The translations under genes were made by a program, and so were the position numbers. From contig DLOZ01000015.1 in NCBI GenBank assembly GCA_002479765.1, forward strand, positions 1 through 28,855: DNA of 28,855 nt, given 5' to 3'. Positions 1 to 8,191 of the stretch are shown here, piece after piece; the stretch's first letter is position 1; the number at the start of each line of letters is the position of its first letter. The stretch is from Sphingomonadales bacterium UBA7471 (GTDB taxonomy: Bacteria > Pseudomonadota > Alphaproteobacteria > Sphingomonadales > Sphingomonadaceae). The notes below the pieces were generated by a model. That model was not told the DNA's origin and ran no database searches. It saw only the letters and a list, made by a program, of their open reading frames with translations.

Positions 1-1
1 C

Positions 2-1303
2 CTTGTGAGCGCGCTGCCGTCGGCGGCCTCGGCCGAGCCGGTGCTGCTAATCTCAATTGATGGTTTGCAGCCCGCAGACATTCTGAAGTCCGAAGAGCGC
101 GGCATACAGGTTCCCAACCTGAAACAATTTATTACGAACGGAACCTACGCGGATAAGGTGAAGGGCGTTCTTCCGACCGTCACTTATCCCAGCCATGCAA
201 CTTTGCTGACGGGTGTTAGCCCCGCAAAGCACGGCATTGTAGGCAATAACAGCTTTGATCCCATGCAGATCAACCAAGGCGGATGGTATTGGTACGCCAC
301 AGATTTCAAAGTCCCCACCTTGTGGGATGCGGCTGCCAAGGCCGGACTGCGCACGGCAAATATTCACTGGCCGGTCAGCGTTCAGGCAAAAGCCGTTACA
401 TGGAACATCCCGCAGATATGGCGGACGGGGCATAATGATGATGCAAAGCTGCTGAAGGCGCTTGCGACGCCTGGCCTTATCGAAACGCTTGAAACAGACC
501 TTGGCAGCTACGCGCCAGGCATTGACGAGAGCATAGAGGGTGACGAAACCCGCGGCCGTTTTGCCGCCGCGCTTATCAGCCGCGAAAAACCCGATTTCAC
601 AACTGTGTATCTGACCGCGCTCGACCATGAGCAGCATGAAAAAGGTCCAGACACGGCCGCAGCTTATGCTGTTTTAACACGGATCGATACGGTCGTTGGC
701 CAGATCATTGCCGCACAAATGGCAGCGCATCCCGATAGCGTCATTGCTGTTGTATCGGACCATGGCTTTTCCAAGGTCGACACCGAAATCAACCTCTACC
801 GCGCATTCATCGACGCTGGCTTGATTGTGCTCGACGGTAACGGCAAAATCAAAAGCTGGGAAGCTAGCCCCTGGAACTCGGGCGGATCGTCAGCGATCAT
901 TTTGTCGCGTCCAGATGATGCCGCGCTGAAATCCCGTGTGGCTGCGTTGTTAGCTAAGCTCAAGGCCGATCCGAAAAATTGCATCGCAGAAATTGCAGAG
1001 CCCGCAGAAATAGAGCGCCTTGGCGGAAATCCGCAAGCAAGCTTTTACATCAGCTATGCCCCCAATGCGTATGCAGGCGGTTTCAAGGGACCGGATGCGC
1101 CATTGGTGAGCGCGTCTGGCAGCAAGGGCATGCACGGATATTTTCCCCATAGCCCATTGATGCGATCAAGCTTCATGATGATGGGGAAAGGCGTTGCCAA
1201 GGGACGCAGCCTGGGCGAAATCGACATGCGCTCCATCGCACCAACGCTTGCCAAAGCCATGGGTGCGCTTCTGCCTGACGCAGAGTTAGCAGCTGTCAAA
1301 TAA
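2..1303 (+). CDS. Alkaline phosphatase family / nucleotide pyrophosphatase-phosphodiesterase (5' partial)
   Basis: Hydrolase of the alkaline phosphatase superfamily, NPP type, probably cleaving phosphodiester or pyrophosphate bonds in the periplasm. Numbering from the GTG at base 5, the metal-binding aspartate is D19 in ISIDG. The likely threonine nucleophile is T60 in the TVTYPSHATLLTG stretch. Further metal ligands are D207/H211 (LDHEQH) and D252/H253 (SDHGF), and a late HGYFPH motif supplies the last histidine. The frame is open to the window edge, and the first residues (SALPSAASA before EPVLL) read like the end of a signal peptide. The true start is therefore probably upstream of the window and the GTG at base 5 is unlikely to be it. 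The rest looks intact. The family is secure; the substrate is unknown. Confidence 0.85.
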   Translation, partial: LVSALPSAASAEPVLLISIDGLQPADILKSEERGIQVPNLKQFITNGTYADKVKGVLPTVTYPSHATLLTGVSPAKHGIVGNNSFDPMQINQGGWYWYATDFKVPTLWDAAAKAGLRTANIHWPVSVQAKAVTWNIPQIWRTGHNDDAKLLKALATPGLIETLETDLGSYAPGIDESIEGDETRGRFAAALISREKPDFTTVYLTALDHEQHEKGPDTAAAYAVLTRIDTVVGQIIAAQMAAHPDSVIAVVSDHGFSKVDTEINLYRAFIDAGLIVLDGNGKIKSWEASPWNSGGSSAIILSRPDDAALKSRVAALLAKLKADPKNCIAEIAEPAEIERLGGNPQASFYISYAPNAYAGGFKGPDAPLVSASGSKGMHGYFPHSPLMRSSFMMMGKGVAKGRSLGEIDMRSIAPTLAKAMGALLPDAELAAVK

Positions 1304-1342
1304 TGACATGTGCCAATTTTCAATGGCAAAAAAACTGTCATT
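1302..1342. repeat. Nested inverted repeat downstream of the phosphodiesterase gene
   Basis: The stop codon overlaps an outer inverted repeat, AATGACA (1302-1308) with TGTCATT (1336-1342). It encloses an inner one, TGCCA (1311-1315) with TGGCA (1324-1328). The inner stem is followed by seven A residues on the plus strand rather than T, so it does not look like a standard intrinsic terminator for the plus-strand gene. It could be an RNA 3' structure or a weak operator ahead of the next gene. Confidence 0.35.
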
Positions 1343-1406
1343 GATCTGCCACGCACATGACTCATCCGTCGTTTAGGGTTTCTTTAAGACAACGGGGACG
1401 GGCAAT

Positions 1407-2285
1407 ATGACATCCACTGAATTAAGCGACAGCCTGCTTTTTAAAAGCGATGGGAAAGGTCCAAAACTGCCGGCATGGTTCGATAAGCCCGAACCCAAAA
1501 GCTACCAACCAAAGATGCGGTTTCGCACGGTGTGGATTTCTGATGTGCATTTGGGGACAGCAGGGTGCCAGGCGGGTCTGCTGAGCGATTTTCTGCATTC
1601 CATCGAATGTGAGACGCTTTATCTGGTGGGCGACATTGTTGATGGCTGGCGTTTGCGCAAGGGTTGGTATTGGCCCGACCAACATAATGAAGTCATCAGA
1701 CGGGTGTTGAAAATGGCGCATCGCGGGACCCGCGTCGTCTATATTCCCGGCAACCATGACGAAATGTTCCGTGATTATGCAGGCCTGAGCTTTGGCGGCG
1801 TTGAGGTGCAGTTGGAGGCGATCCACGAGACAGCCGACGGACGTGCCTTGCTTGTAACGCACGGCGATGCCTTTGACGGCATCGTGCTATATGCCCGCTG
1901 GCTCGCCTTCTTGGGTGACCAAGCGTATACGTTGCTCTTGAAAGCCAACGTCGTTCTCAATGCGGTGCGCCGCAGGTTGAACATGCCGTATTGGTCGCTT
2001 TCATCCTATCTGAAAATGCGCGTCAAAAACGCGGTACAGTTTATCGGGCAATATGAAGAGGTGGTAGCGCGCGAGGCCGCGCTTCGCGGTGTTCAGGGCG
2101 TTGTCTGCGGTCACATCCATTCTGCCGAAATCCGGCAGTTCGGATCGATTACATATTATAATGACGGCGACTGGGTCGAAAGCTGCACCGCGTTGACCGA
2201 GGCGAAGGACGGAACCATGGCGATTATCGATTGGGCTGCGCATGTCCGTAAAGCGGCCGAAAAGCGGGCTTCGATCGCGGCGTGA
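1407..2285 (+). CDS. LpxH-like metallophosphoesterase (UDP-2,3-diacylglucosamine diphosphatase family)
   Basis: Calcineurin-like phosphoesterase of 292 residues with a full set of metal ligands: D46 and H48 (SDVHLG), D76 (VGDIVDGW), N116/H117 (GNHDE), H152 (THGDAFDG) and H236/H238 (CGHIHSAEI). The family includes LpxH, which splits UDP-2,3-diacylglucosamine in lipid A synthesis. This protein is longer than E. coli LpxH and carries an extra N-terminal segment of about 40 residues. Alphaproteobacteria commonly use LpxI instead, and sphingomonads replace lipopolysaccharide with glycosphingolipids, so a lipid A role is uncertain. The stop overlaps the GTG of the following glycosyltransferase, implying a joint lipid-linked task. 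The start is the ATG at 1407 after a G-rich stretch (GGGGACGGG). Confidence 0.8.
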   Translation: MTSTELSDSLLFKSDGKGPKLPAWFDKPEPKSYQPKMRFRTVWISDVHLGTAGCQAGLLSDFLHSIECETLYLVGDIVDGWRLRKGWYWPDQHNEVIRRVLKMAHRGTRVVYIPGNHDEMFRDYAGLSFGGVEVQLEAIHETADGRALLVTHGDAFDGIVLYARWLAFLGDQAYTLLLKANVVLNAVRRRLNMPYWSLSSYLKMRVKNAVQFIGQYEEVVAREAALRGVQGVVCGHIHSAEIRQFGSITYYNDGDWVESCTALTEAKDGTMAIIDWAAHVRKAAEKRASIAA

Positions 2286-3331
2286 GGATCGCCATCGCAA
2301 CGGACGCTTGGCTGCCGCAAGTCAACGGCGTTGTCCGGACGATGACCGAAACGGTCAACCGGCTGAAATCGCGCGGACATACCGTCGAAGTGATCGCACC
2401 GGACCGGTTCACGACCATTCCCTGCCCCGGCTATGCGGAAATCCGCCTTGCGGTGGCACCCCGCTTTGGCGTGCGTAAGGCTTTACACGCCATGGCTCCG
2501 GACATTGTCCATATCGCGACCGAAGGCCCAATTGGCTGGAGCGCACGGGCATGGTGCCTTGCGCATGATGTGCCCTTTACCTCGGCATTTCATACCCGCT
2601 TTCCGGATTATCTTGCTGTACGAACGGGGCTATCCGCTGAGTGGTTCTGGCCAATCATGCGGATGTTCCATAAGCCATCGCGTGCCGTCCTGACCGCGAC
2701 AAGGGGTCTGATGGATGAGCTTTCAGTGCGGGGTATCCCCAATACCCGCTTATGGTCGCGCGGCATCGACCATGGCCTTTTTCATGGAGATCAGCCCGAC
2801 CATCCCCGGTTGGCAAACCTACCCAAACCCATCATGATTTCCGTGGGCCGTGTTTCCGTCGAGAAAAATCTGGAAGCCTTTCTATCTGCGGAAGTCGTAG
2901 GCAGTAAGGTCGTTATAGGCGACGGACCTGCCTTGTCTGAATTAAGAATAAAATATCCCAATGCCATTTTCCTGGGAACGCTCAAGGGAACTGAACTGGC
3001 AAGCGCCTATGCCAGCGCAGACGTTTTTGTATTTCCAAGCCGAACCGATACATTTGGGTTGGTGATGATCGAAGCGTTGGCATCTGGGCTTCCGGTCGCG
3101 GCATTTCCTGTCCCTGGTCCTTTGGATATTATTGGTCCGGATGGTCGCGGCCCCTGGTCCGAATTGCCGCGACCGATCGGATCTTTAAGCGACGACTTGT
3201 CCTGTGCCATTCAGAGCGCGCTTAGTGTGCGCAAAGCCGACGCTGCTGCATATGCAAAGAGTTTCGATTGGGAACGATGCACCGACCAGTTCATCGGCGC
3301 ATTGGGTGAAGTCACTCATCAAAATGCCTGA
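2282..3331 (+). CDS. GT4-family glycosyltransferase, probably glycolipid-forming
   Basis: Retaining GT-B glycosyltransferase of 349 residues. The N-terminal Rossmann half begins with IATDAWLPQVNGVVRT, typical of the PimB/MgtA/DgdA-like group that adds sugars to membrane lipids. The C-terminal half holds a nucleotide-sugar binding segment (SVGRVSVEKNLE, then a GDGP turn) and the TDTFGLVMIEALASG motif at about residues 254-268. That motif is the EX7E-type signature with Asp in the first acidic position, which is usual in this clade. The GTG start overlaps the stop of the phosphoesterase as GTGA, so the two are probably translationally coupled and work in one pathway. Acceptor and donor sugar cannot be read from the sequence. 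Confidence 0.85.
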   Translation: MRIAIATDAWLPQVNGVVRTMTETVNRLKSRGHTVEVIAPDRFTTIPCPGYAEIRLAVAPRFGVRKALHAMAPDIVHIATEGPIGWSARAWCLAHDVPFTSAFHTRFPDYLAVRTGLSAEWFWPIMRMFHKPSRAVLTATRGLMDELSVRGIPNTRLWSRGIDHGLFHGDQPDHPRLANLPKPIMISVGRVSVEKNLEAFLSAEVVGSKVVIGDGPALSELRIKYPNAIFLGTLKGTELASAYASADVFVFPSRTDTFGLVMIEALASGLPVAAFPVPGPLDIIGPDGRGPWSELPRPIGSLSDDLSCAIQSALSVRKADAAAYAKSFDWERCTDQFIGALGEVTHQNA

Positions 3332-3523
3332 CGTATAATCCGTTATATCGAGGGATCTGTTCTTTTCATCAAGTACCCAACAATCACGTCCATAGAACAC
3401 GCATAGCCGCACAAGATCGTTCACGGTACGTGGGCTACCGATTATTAGCTGTGCGATAAGGTGCAAACGGCCGCCGCTCGCGACAACCGTCCGCACGCAT
3501 TACTGTTGATCGGCTCTTAGAAC
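3332..3523. other. Convergent intergenic region, no clear gene
   Basis: These 192 bases separate the ends of the glycosyltransferase and the bifunctional beta-oxidation gene. They look more AT-rich than the flanking genes. I see no convincing hairpin with a T-run for either gene. A 103-codon minus-strand reading frame (3185-3496) crosses into the glycosyltransferase; I did not recognise it and do not call it. Confidence 0.5.
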
Positions 3524-5524
3524 TTAAGCTTTGGCCTTCAAACTTTCCGCCACCGCAACGCCGTGCCGCTCAAGTGCTTCGACAATTTTTGCAGCACCTT
3601 CAAGATCGCCCCAGAACATTGGGCCGCCGCGATAAATGGGCCAGCCATAGCCATAGATCCAGACCACATCGATATCCGATGGCCGCTGGGCCTTGCCTTC
3701 CTGAAGTATTTTGTAGCCTTCATTGACCATCGGGTAGAGTGTCCGCTCGACAATCTCCTGATCGCTGATCTCGCGTTTCGGCAAATTAGAGGTCGACCGG
3801 AACTCTTCGATGATCGCGAGCGCCTCAGCACTTGGCGTGCCGACGCGCTTTTCATCATAATCGTAAAAGCCCTTGCCGTTTTTCTGGCCGAAGCGGCCCG
3901 CCGCGCACAACGCGTCACGGATCGTTTCAATACGGCTTGGGTCGCGGTGCCAGCCAATATCAAGGCCAGCGAGATCGCTCATCTGGAAAGGCCCCATGGG
4001 CATGCCAAAATCCGTATGGACCTTGTCGATCTGCGCAGGTGTTGCGCCTTCCAATAATAATTGCATCGCTGGCTGTTGGCGCGTTGACAGCATCCGGTTG
4101 CCAATAAAGCCGTGACAGACGCCAGCGACCACCGCCACTTTGCCAATTTTCTTGCCAATGGCCATCGCGGTTGCGAGCACGTCATCCGCCGTCTTTGCAC
4201 CGCGCACGACCTCCAACAATTTCATCACATTGGCGGGCGAGAAGAAGTGCATGCCAACCACATCCTGGGGCCGCGAGGTGCTATCTGCGATTTCATCGAC
4301 ATCGAGATAGGATGTGTTCGACGCCAAAATTGCACCGGGCTTACAAATGGCATCCAACTTGCCAAACACCTCTTTCTTGACGTCCATGCTCTCATACACA
4401 GCTTCAATTACGAGGTCGCAATCTGCGAGGTCCTCAAGCACGAGTGATGGCGTCAACAGACCCATCATGCTCTCGACCTGTTCAGTCGTGAAGCGGCCCT
4501 TGGCGGCACTATTTTCGTAATTTTTGCGGATAACGCCGACACCGCGATCAAGATTTTCCTGAACCATCTCAACGATGGTCACGGGAATCCCCTTGGATAG
4601 GAAATTCATCGATATGCCGCCGCCCATCGTGCCTGCGCCAATAACGCCGACTTTCTTAATGTTGCGCAGTGCCAAATCCTTGGGCAGTCCATCAATCTTC
4701 GCCGCCTGTCGTTCGGCAAAGAACATGTGGCGCTGCGCAGCCGATTGGGAACCGCCCATCAGCTTAAGAAATTCAGTGCGCTCGAATTTCATGCCTTCAT
4801 CAAATGGCAGGCGTGTCGCGGCCTCAACGCACGCCAAATTGGCGTAAGGCGCGTCAAAGCCCCGCCATTTTTTCGCATTGGCAGCCTTCAACTGTTCAAT
4901 GACCCCGACGTCGCCTGTAAGAGGCCGATCGCGGGTGGGCCGAGGACCAACCGAAATCAATTCACGTGCATAAGCGATGGCATCTTCCGCCAAGCTGTCT
5001 TCACCGGCAAGCCTGTCGACTAAGCCAATTGCGGCGGCCTTAGCGGCGGGCAAATGCTCCCCAAGTGCGCACATCGTTGCGGCAGCCTCAATACCCACGA
5101 CACGAGGAAGCCTTTGCGTGCCACCCGCACCCGGCAGCAGGCCAAGCTTGACCTCGGGAACGCCAAGTCGCGCCGATGGAACCGCGATACGGTAATGGCA
5201 GACAAGCGCGGTTTCCAATCCCCCGCCAAGTGCCGTCCCATGGATGGCCGCGACGACAGGCTTATGCGCCGCTTCAATCATGTTGAGCACCGCATTGAAA
5301 TCAGGCCCTTGCGGAGCCTTTCCAAATTCGGTGATGTCGGCGCCTGCAATGAAGGTTGATCCCGCGCAACGCAGCACAATCGCTTTGACCGAGTCGTCGG
5401 CAAGTGCCTGTTCAAAACCGTCCTTCAGCCCCTGCCGGACATGCCATGACAGCGCATTAACGGGCGGGTTATCGACAAGAACAACAAGGACATCATCGAT
5501 TTTCTGCGTGGTGACTGACTGCAC
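3524..5524 (-). CDS. Bifunctional enoyl-CoA hydratase / 3-hydroxyacyl-CoA dehydrogenase (FadB/FadJ type)
   Basis: Multifunctional beta-oxidation enzyme of about 666 residues. It hydrates trans-2-enoyl-CoA and oxidises the resulting 3-hydroxyacyl-CoA with NAD. The N-terminal crotonase half has the oxyanion-hole GTALGGGLE segment, with both catalytic glutamates at E104 and E124 (VPEVKLGLLPGAGG). The dehydrogenase half opens with GAGTMG (296-301) and carries catalytic H426 in GMHFFSP. A two-part C-terminal 3HCDH domain follows. An ATG ten codons upstream (5554) keeps the frame open, but GAGGAG at 5531-5536 lies six bases before the GTG at 5524, so I prefer that start. It lies downstream of mmsA-mmsB on the same strand. 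No thiolase is adjacent. Confidence 0.9.
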   Translation of the reverse strand: MQSVTTQKIDDVLVVLVDNPPVNALSWHVRQGLKDGFEQALADDSVKAIVLRCAGSTFIAGADITEFGKAPQGPDFNAVLNMIEAAHKPVVAAIHGTALGGGLETALVCHYRIAVPSARLGVPEVKLGLLPGAGGTQRLPRVVGIEAAATMCALGEHLPAAKAAAIGLVDRLAGEDSLAEDAIAYARELISVGPRPTRDRPLTGDVGVIEQLKAANAKKWRGFDAPYANLACVEAATRLPFDEGMKFERTEFLKLMGGSQSAAQRHMFFAERQAAKIDGLPKDLALRNIKKVGVIGAGTMGGGISMNFLSKGIPVTIVEMVQENLDRGVGVIRKNYENSAAKGRFTTEQVESMMGLLTPSLVLEDLADCDLVIEAVYESMDVKKEVFGKLDAICKPGAILASNTSYLDVDEIADSTSRPQDVVGMHFFSPANVMKLLEVVRGAKTADDVLATAMAIGKKIGKVAVVAGVCHGFIGNRMLSTRQQPAMQLLLEGATPAQIDKVHTDFGMPMGPFQMSDLAGLDIGWHRDPSRIETIRDALCAAGRFGQKNGKGFYDYDEKRVGTPSAEALAIIEEFRSTSNLPKREISDQEIVERTLYPMVNEGYKILQEGKAQRPSDIDVVWIYGYGWPIYRGGPMFWGDLEGAAKIVEALERHGVAVAESLKAKA

Positions 5525-5530
5525 GGTAAA

Positions 5531-5536
5531 CTCCTC
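5531..5536 (-). promoter_or_regulatory. Ribosome binding site deciding the GTG start of the FadB-like gene
   Basis: On the minus strand this reads GAGGAG followed by six bases and GTG. The alternative ATG at 5554 has no comparable Shine-Dalgarno sequence, so the site favours a protein ten residues shorter. Confidence 0.65.
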
Positions 5537-5664
5537 AATATCAGCGCAGGCCATGTTTGGGCTGCGCGCTGGGTAAGATTGAACGTCTCGATGGTTCTAG
5601 AATGTTTTGGGTCGCGCTGGCAATCCCGCTGCATCACCAAAGCGCAGCACGCAGATGTCTGGCG

Positions 5665-6540
5665 TTAGTTTTTCAGGCTTTGAATGATCGCCGAAAAATC
5701 CATGCCGCCTTTTCCATCTGCATCAAATTGCGCGTATAGTTCGGCCGCCCGCGCGCCCATGGGCACATCGGCGTTGACGGACTGCGCGGCTTCCATCGCC
5801 AGCTTAAGGTCCTTCAGCATCAGTGCGGTCGCAAATCCGCCCTGATAATCATTATCCGCAGGCGATGTCGGCCCGACACCGGGAACCGGGCAATAGCTTG
5901 TCATCGACCAGTTTTGGCCAGAGGCTTTCGACGAAATGTCGTAAAAGGTTTGAAGGTCGAGCCCGAGCTTTTCCGCCATGGCAAAAGTTTCGCACGTCGC
6001 AATCATCGATGCACCCAGCAACATGTTGTTGCATATCTTTGCCGCCTGACCGGTCCCTGATCCACCAGCATGAATGACCGCCTTGCCCATCGCCGACAGG
6101 ATCGGCTCTGCCCGCGCAAAGGCGGTATCGGTGCCACCCACCATGAAGGTCAATGTGCCCCCATTGGCAGCCGCAATGCCACCGGAGACCGGGGCATCAA
6201 CCATGTCATAGCCAGCGGCGACAGCATCCGCCGTCACCTTGCGCGCGGTATCAACATCTATCGTCGAACAATCGAGCAATATCGCGCCCTTGGGGGCGTG
6301 GCCCAATACATCATTTTCAAATACGCTATCGACGATTGTGCCATTGGGCAGCATCGATACGACGGCATCAACGCCATCGACAGCCTCACGCACGGACGTA
6401 AACATGGCACAGCCATTTTCCTGCGCCCGCGCCAATGCGTCGGCCGACAGGTCAAACGCATTTACCCTGTGCCCTGCTTTAACGAGGTTTGCGGCCATGC
6501 CGCCGCCCATATTGCCCAGACCGATAAATGCGATTTTCAT
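5665..6540 (-). CDS. mmsB: 3-hydroxyisobutyrate dehydrogenase
   Basis: NAD-dependent oxidation of 3-hydroxyisobutyrate to methylmalonate semialdehyde in valine breakdown, in the cytoplasm. The 291-residue protein starts MKIAFIGLGNMGGGMA with the GLGNMG dinucleotide-binding loop at residues 7-12. It has the DAPVSGGIAAANGGTL substrate motif at about 115-130 and the catalytic lysine K168 in GQAAKICNNMLLG. These are the hallmarks of the 3-hydroxyisobutyrate dehydrogenase family. The ATG at 6540 is chosen because the fold begins there; the open frame extends 21 codons further upstream into mmsA. It lies five bases after the mmsA stop, and its product's substrate partner is mmsA. Confidence 0.93.
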   Translation of the reverse strand: MKIAFIGLGNMGGGMAANLVKAGHRVNAFDLSADALARAQENGCAMFTSVREAVDGVDAVVSMLPNGTIVDSVFENDVLGHAPKGAILLDCSTIDVDTARKVTADAVAAGYDMVDAPVSGGIAAANGGTLTFMVGGTDTAFARAEPILSAMGKAVIHAGGSGTGQAAKICNNMLLGASMIATCETFAMAEKLGLDLQTFYDISSKASGQNWSMTSYCPVPGVGPTSPADNDYQGGFATALMLKDLKLAMEAAQSVNADVPMGARAAELYAQFDADGKGGMDFSAIIQSLKN

Positions 6541-6545
6541 ATGCT

Positions 6546-8042
6546 TTACCCCATGGTGGGAATGACGAACGCGTTGCCACCGTCGGGCGAGCCATCTGGC
6601 CAACGCTGGGTGATCGTCTTGACCTTGGTCCAGAACTTCACGCCTTCCATGCCGTGCTGGTTGGTGTCGCCAAAGGCAGAGCGTTTCCAGCCGCCAAAGC
6701 TGTGATAGGCAACGGGAACGGGGATCGGCACGTTAATGCCCACCATGCCGACATTGACGCGCGCGGCAAATTCACGGGCGGCGTGGCCATTGCGCGTAAA
6801 GATCGCGACGCCATTGCCATATTGGTGCTTCGACGGAAGCGCCAAGGCTTCTTCAAAGTTGGCCGCGCGGACGATCTGCAACACTGGGCCGAAGATTTCT
6901 TCCTTATAGCTTTCCATGTCGGTGGTGACATGGTCGAACAAGGTTGGTCCAATGAAGTAGCCTTCTTCATGTCCCTGAAGCTTGAACCCGCGTCCATCGA
7001 CAATCAGCTCGCCGCCTTCGTCAACGCAGGTCTGGATCCAGCCTTCAACCTTTGCCTTATGCTGCGCGGTTACAACAGGACCATAATGCGCTTCGGCATC
7101 GGTCGAGACGCCGACGCGTAGTGCTTGTATCGCTGGAATAAGCTTCGCCTTCAGGCGCTCGGCCGTGTCGTCGCCAACAGGCACGACGACAGGAAGCGCC
7201 ATGCAGCGTTCACCGGCTGAACCAAAGGCAGCGCCAGCCAAATCATTGACGACTTGGTCGAGGTCTGCGTCGGGCATGACGATGCCATGGTTCTTCGCGC
7301 CGCCCATCGCCTGCACACGCTTGCCGTTGGCAACGCCGCGATTGTAAACATAATGCGCAATGTCGGACGAACCGACAAAGCTGACCGCGCCGATGGCGGG
7401 GTGGTCCAAAATGGCGTCGACCATTTCCTTGTCGCCATGCACGACCTGGCAAATGCCTTCGGGCAAGCCAGCTTCGATAAACAGTTCCGCCAACCGCACA
7501 GGAACACTGGGGTCACGCTCGCTTGGTTTGATGATGAAGGCATTGCCCGTCGCAATCGCGGGGCCACACATCCACAAGGGGATCATGCCGGGAAAGTTAA
7601 ACGGCGTGATGCCTGCACCAACGCCGATAGGCTGACGCATCGAATATACATCAATGCCGGGGCCAGCGCCTTGGCTATATTCGCCCTTCATGACATGCGG
7701 GATGCCGCAACAAAATTCGATGACTTCCAACCCGCGCTGAATGTCGCCCTTGCTGTCGGCAATGACCTTGCCATGTTCGGATGACAGCATATGCGCCAGA
7801 TCGTCCATATTGGCTTCAACCAGACGCTTGAATTCAAACATCACGCGCGCACGGCGCTGCGGATTGGTCGTCGCCCACGCAGGTTGCGCGGCCAATGCGG
7901 CCTGCACCGCGCGTTCCAACACAGCGGCATCACCCAATGCAACGCGGGCCTGAACGCCGCCATTATTGGGATCCATGATATCGCCAAAACGCGATGCGCT
8001 GGCACCCGTGCCACCGCTAATGAAATGATCGATTTGACGCAT
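6546..8042 (-). CDS. mmsA: CoA-acylating methylmalonate-semialdehyde dehydrogenase
   Basis: Aldehyde dehydrogenase of 498 residues converting methylmalonate semialdehyde (and malonate semialdehyde) to propionyl-CoA or acetyl-CoA with NAD and CoA. Seen are the ITPFNFPGMIPLWM segment near 145-158, the KPSERDPSVP cofactor region near 172-181, FVGSSDIAHYV, and the catalytic cysteine C280 in FGSAGERCMAL. These are diagnostic for MmsA within the ALDH superfamily. The start is the ATG at 8042, preceded by GGAGAA with about five bases of spacing; an upstream in-frame ATG at 8072 has no such site. It is the first gene of the minus-strand block mmsA-mmsB and probably the FadB-like gene. It diverges from a TonB-dependent receptor. 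Confidence 0.95.
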   Translation of the reverse strand: MRQIDHFISGGTGASASRFGDIMDPNNGGVQARVALGDAAVLERAVQAALAAQPAWATTNPQRRARVMFEFKRLVEANMDDLAHMLSSEHGKVIADSKGDIQRGLEVIEFCCGIPHVMKGEYSQGAGPGIDVYSMRQPIGVGAGITPFNFPGMIPLWMCGPAIATGNAFIIKPSERDPSVPVRLAELFIEAGLPEGICQVVHGDKEMVDAILDHPAIGAVSFVGSSDIAHYVYNRGVANGKRVQAMGGAKNHGIVMPDADLDQVVNDLAGAAFGSAGERCMALPVVVPVGDDTAERLKAKLIPAIQALRVGVSTDAEAHYGPVVTAQHKAKVEGWIQTCVDEGGELIVDGRGFKLQGHEEGYFIGPTLFDHVTTDMESYKEEIFGPVLQIVRAANFEEALALPSKHQYGNGVAIFTRNGHAAREFAARVNVGMVGINVPIPVPVAYHSFGGWKRSAFGDTNQHGMEGVKFWTKVKTITQRWPDGSPDGGNAFVIPTMG

Positions 8043-8191
8043 AGCTTTTCTCCTAATTCCGTGCGCCGCCAATGCCCGTGTCGGACCATTAATGCAACCT
8101 CGGTATATTATGGTTCAAAAATTGCTGACGGTGCATATATGGGCTTCTCAACGCCGCAATATTCGTATCCTTCATTTTTTCGGGAACCTGC
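8043..8191. promoter_or_regulatory. Divergent promoter region between mmsA and the TonB-dependent receptor
   Basis: This 149-base gap must hold the promoters for mmsA (minus) and the receptor gene (plus). It is AT-rich in the middle. A possible plus-strand promoter is TTCAAA, 16 bases, then TATATG near 8113-8140, but the match is weak. No clear operator palindrome was seen. Confidence 0.35.

Noticed and set aside
3185..3496. 103-codon minus-strand frame at the end of the glycosyltransferase gene
   Set aside because: Not called as a gene because half of it overlaps a firm gene and nothing in it was recognised; kept only as a low-interest finding.
6070..7121. Plus-strand frames opposite mmsA and mmsB
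   Set aside because: Shadows of the strong minus-strand genes; their translations show no family motifs.
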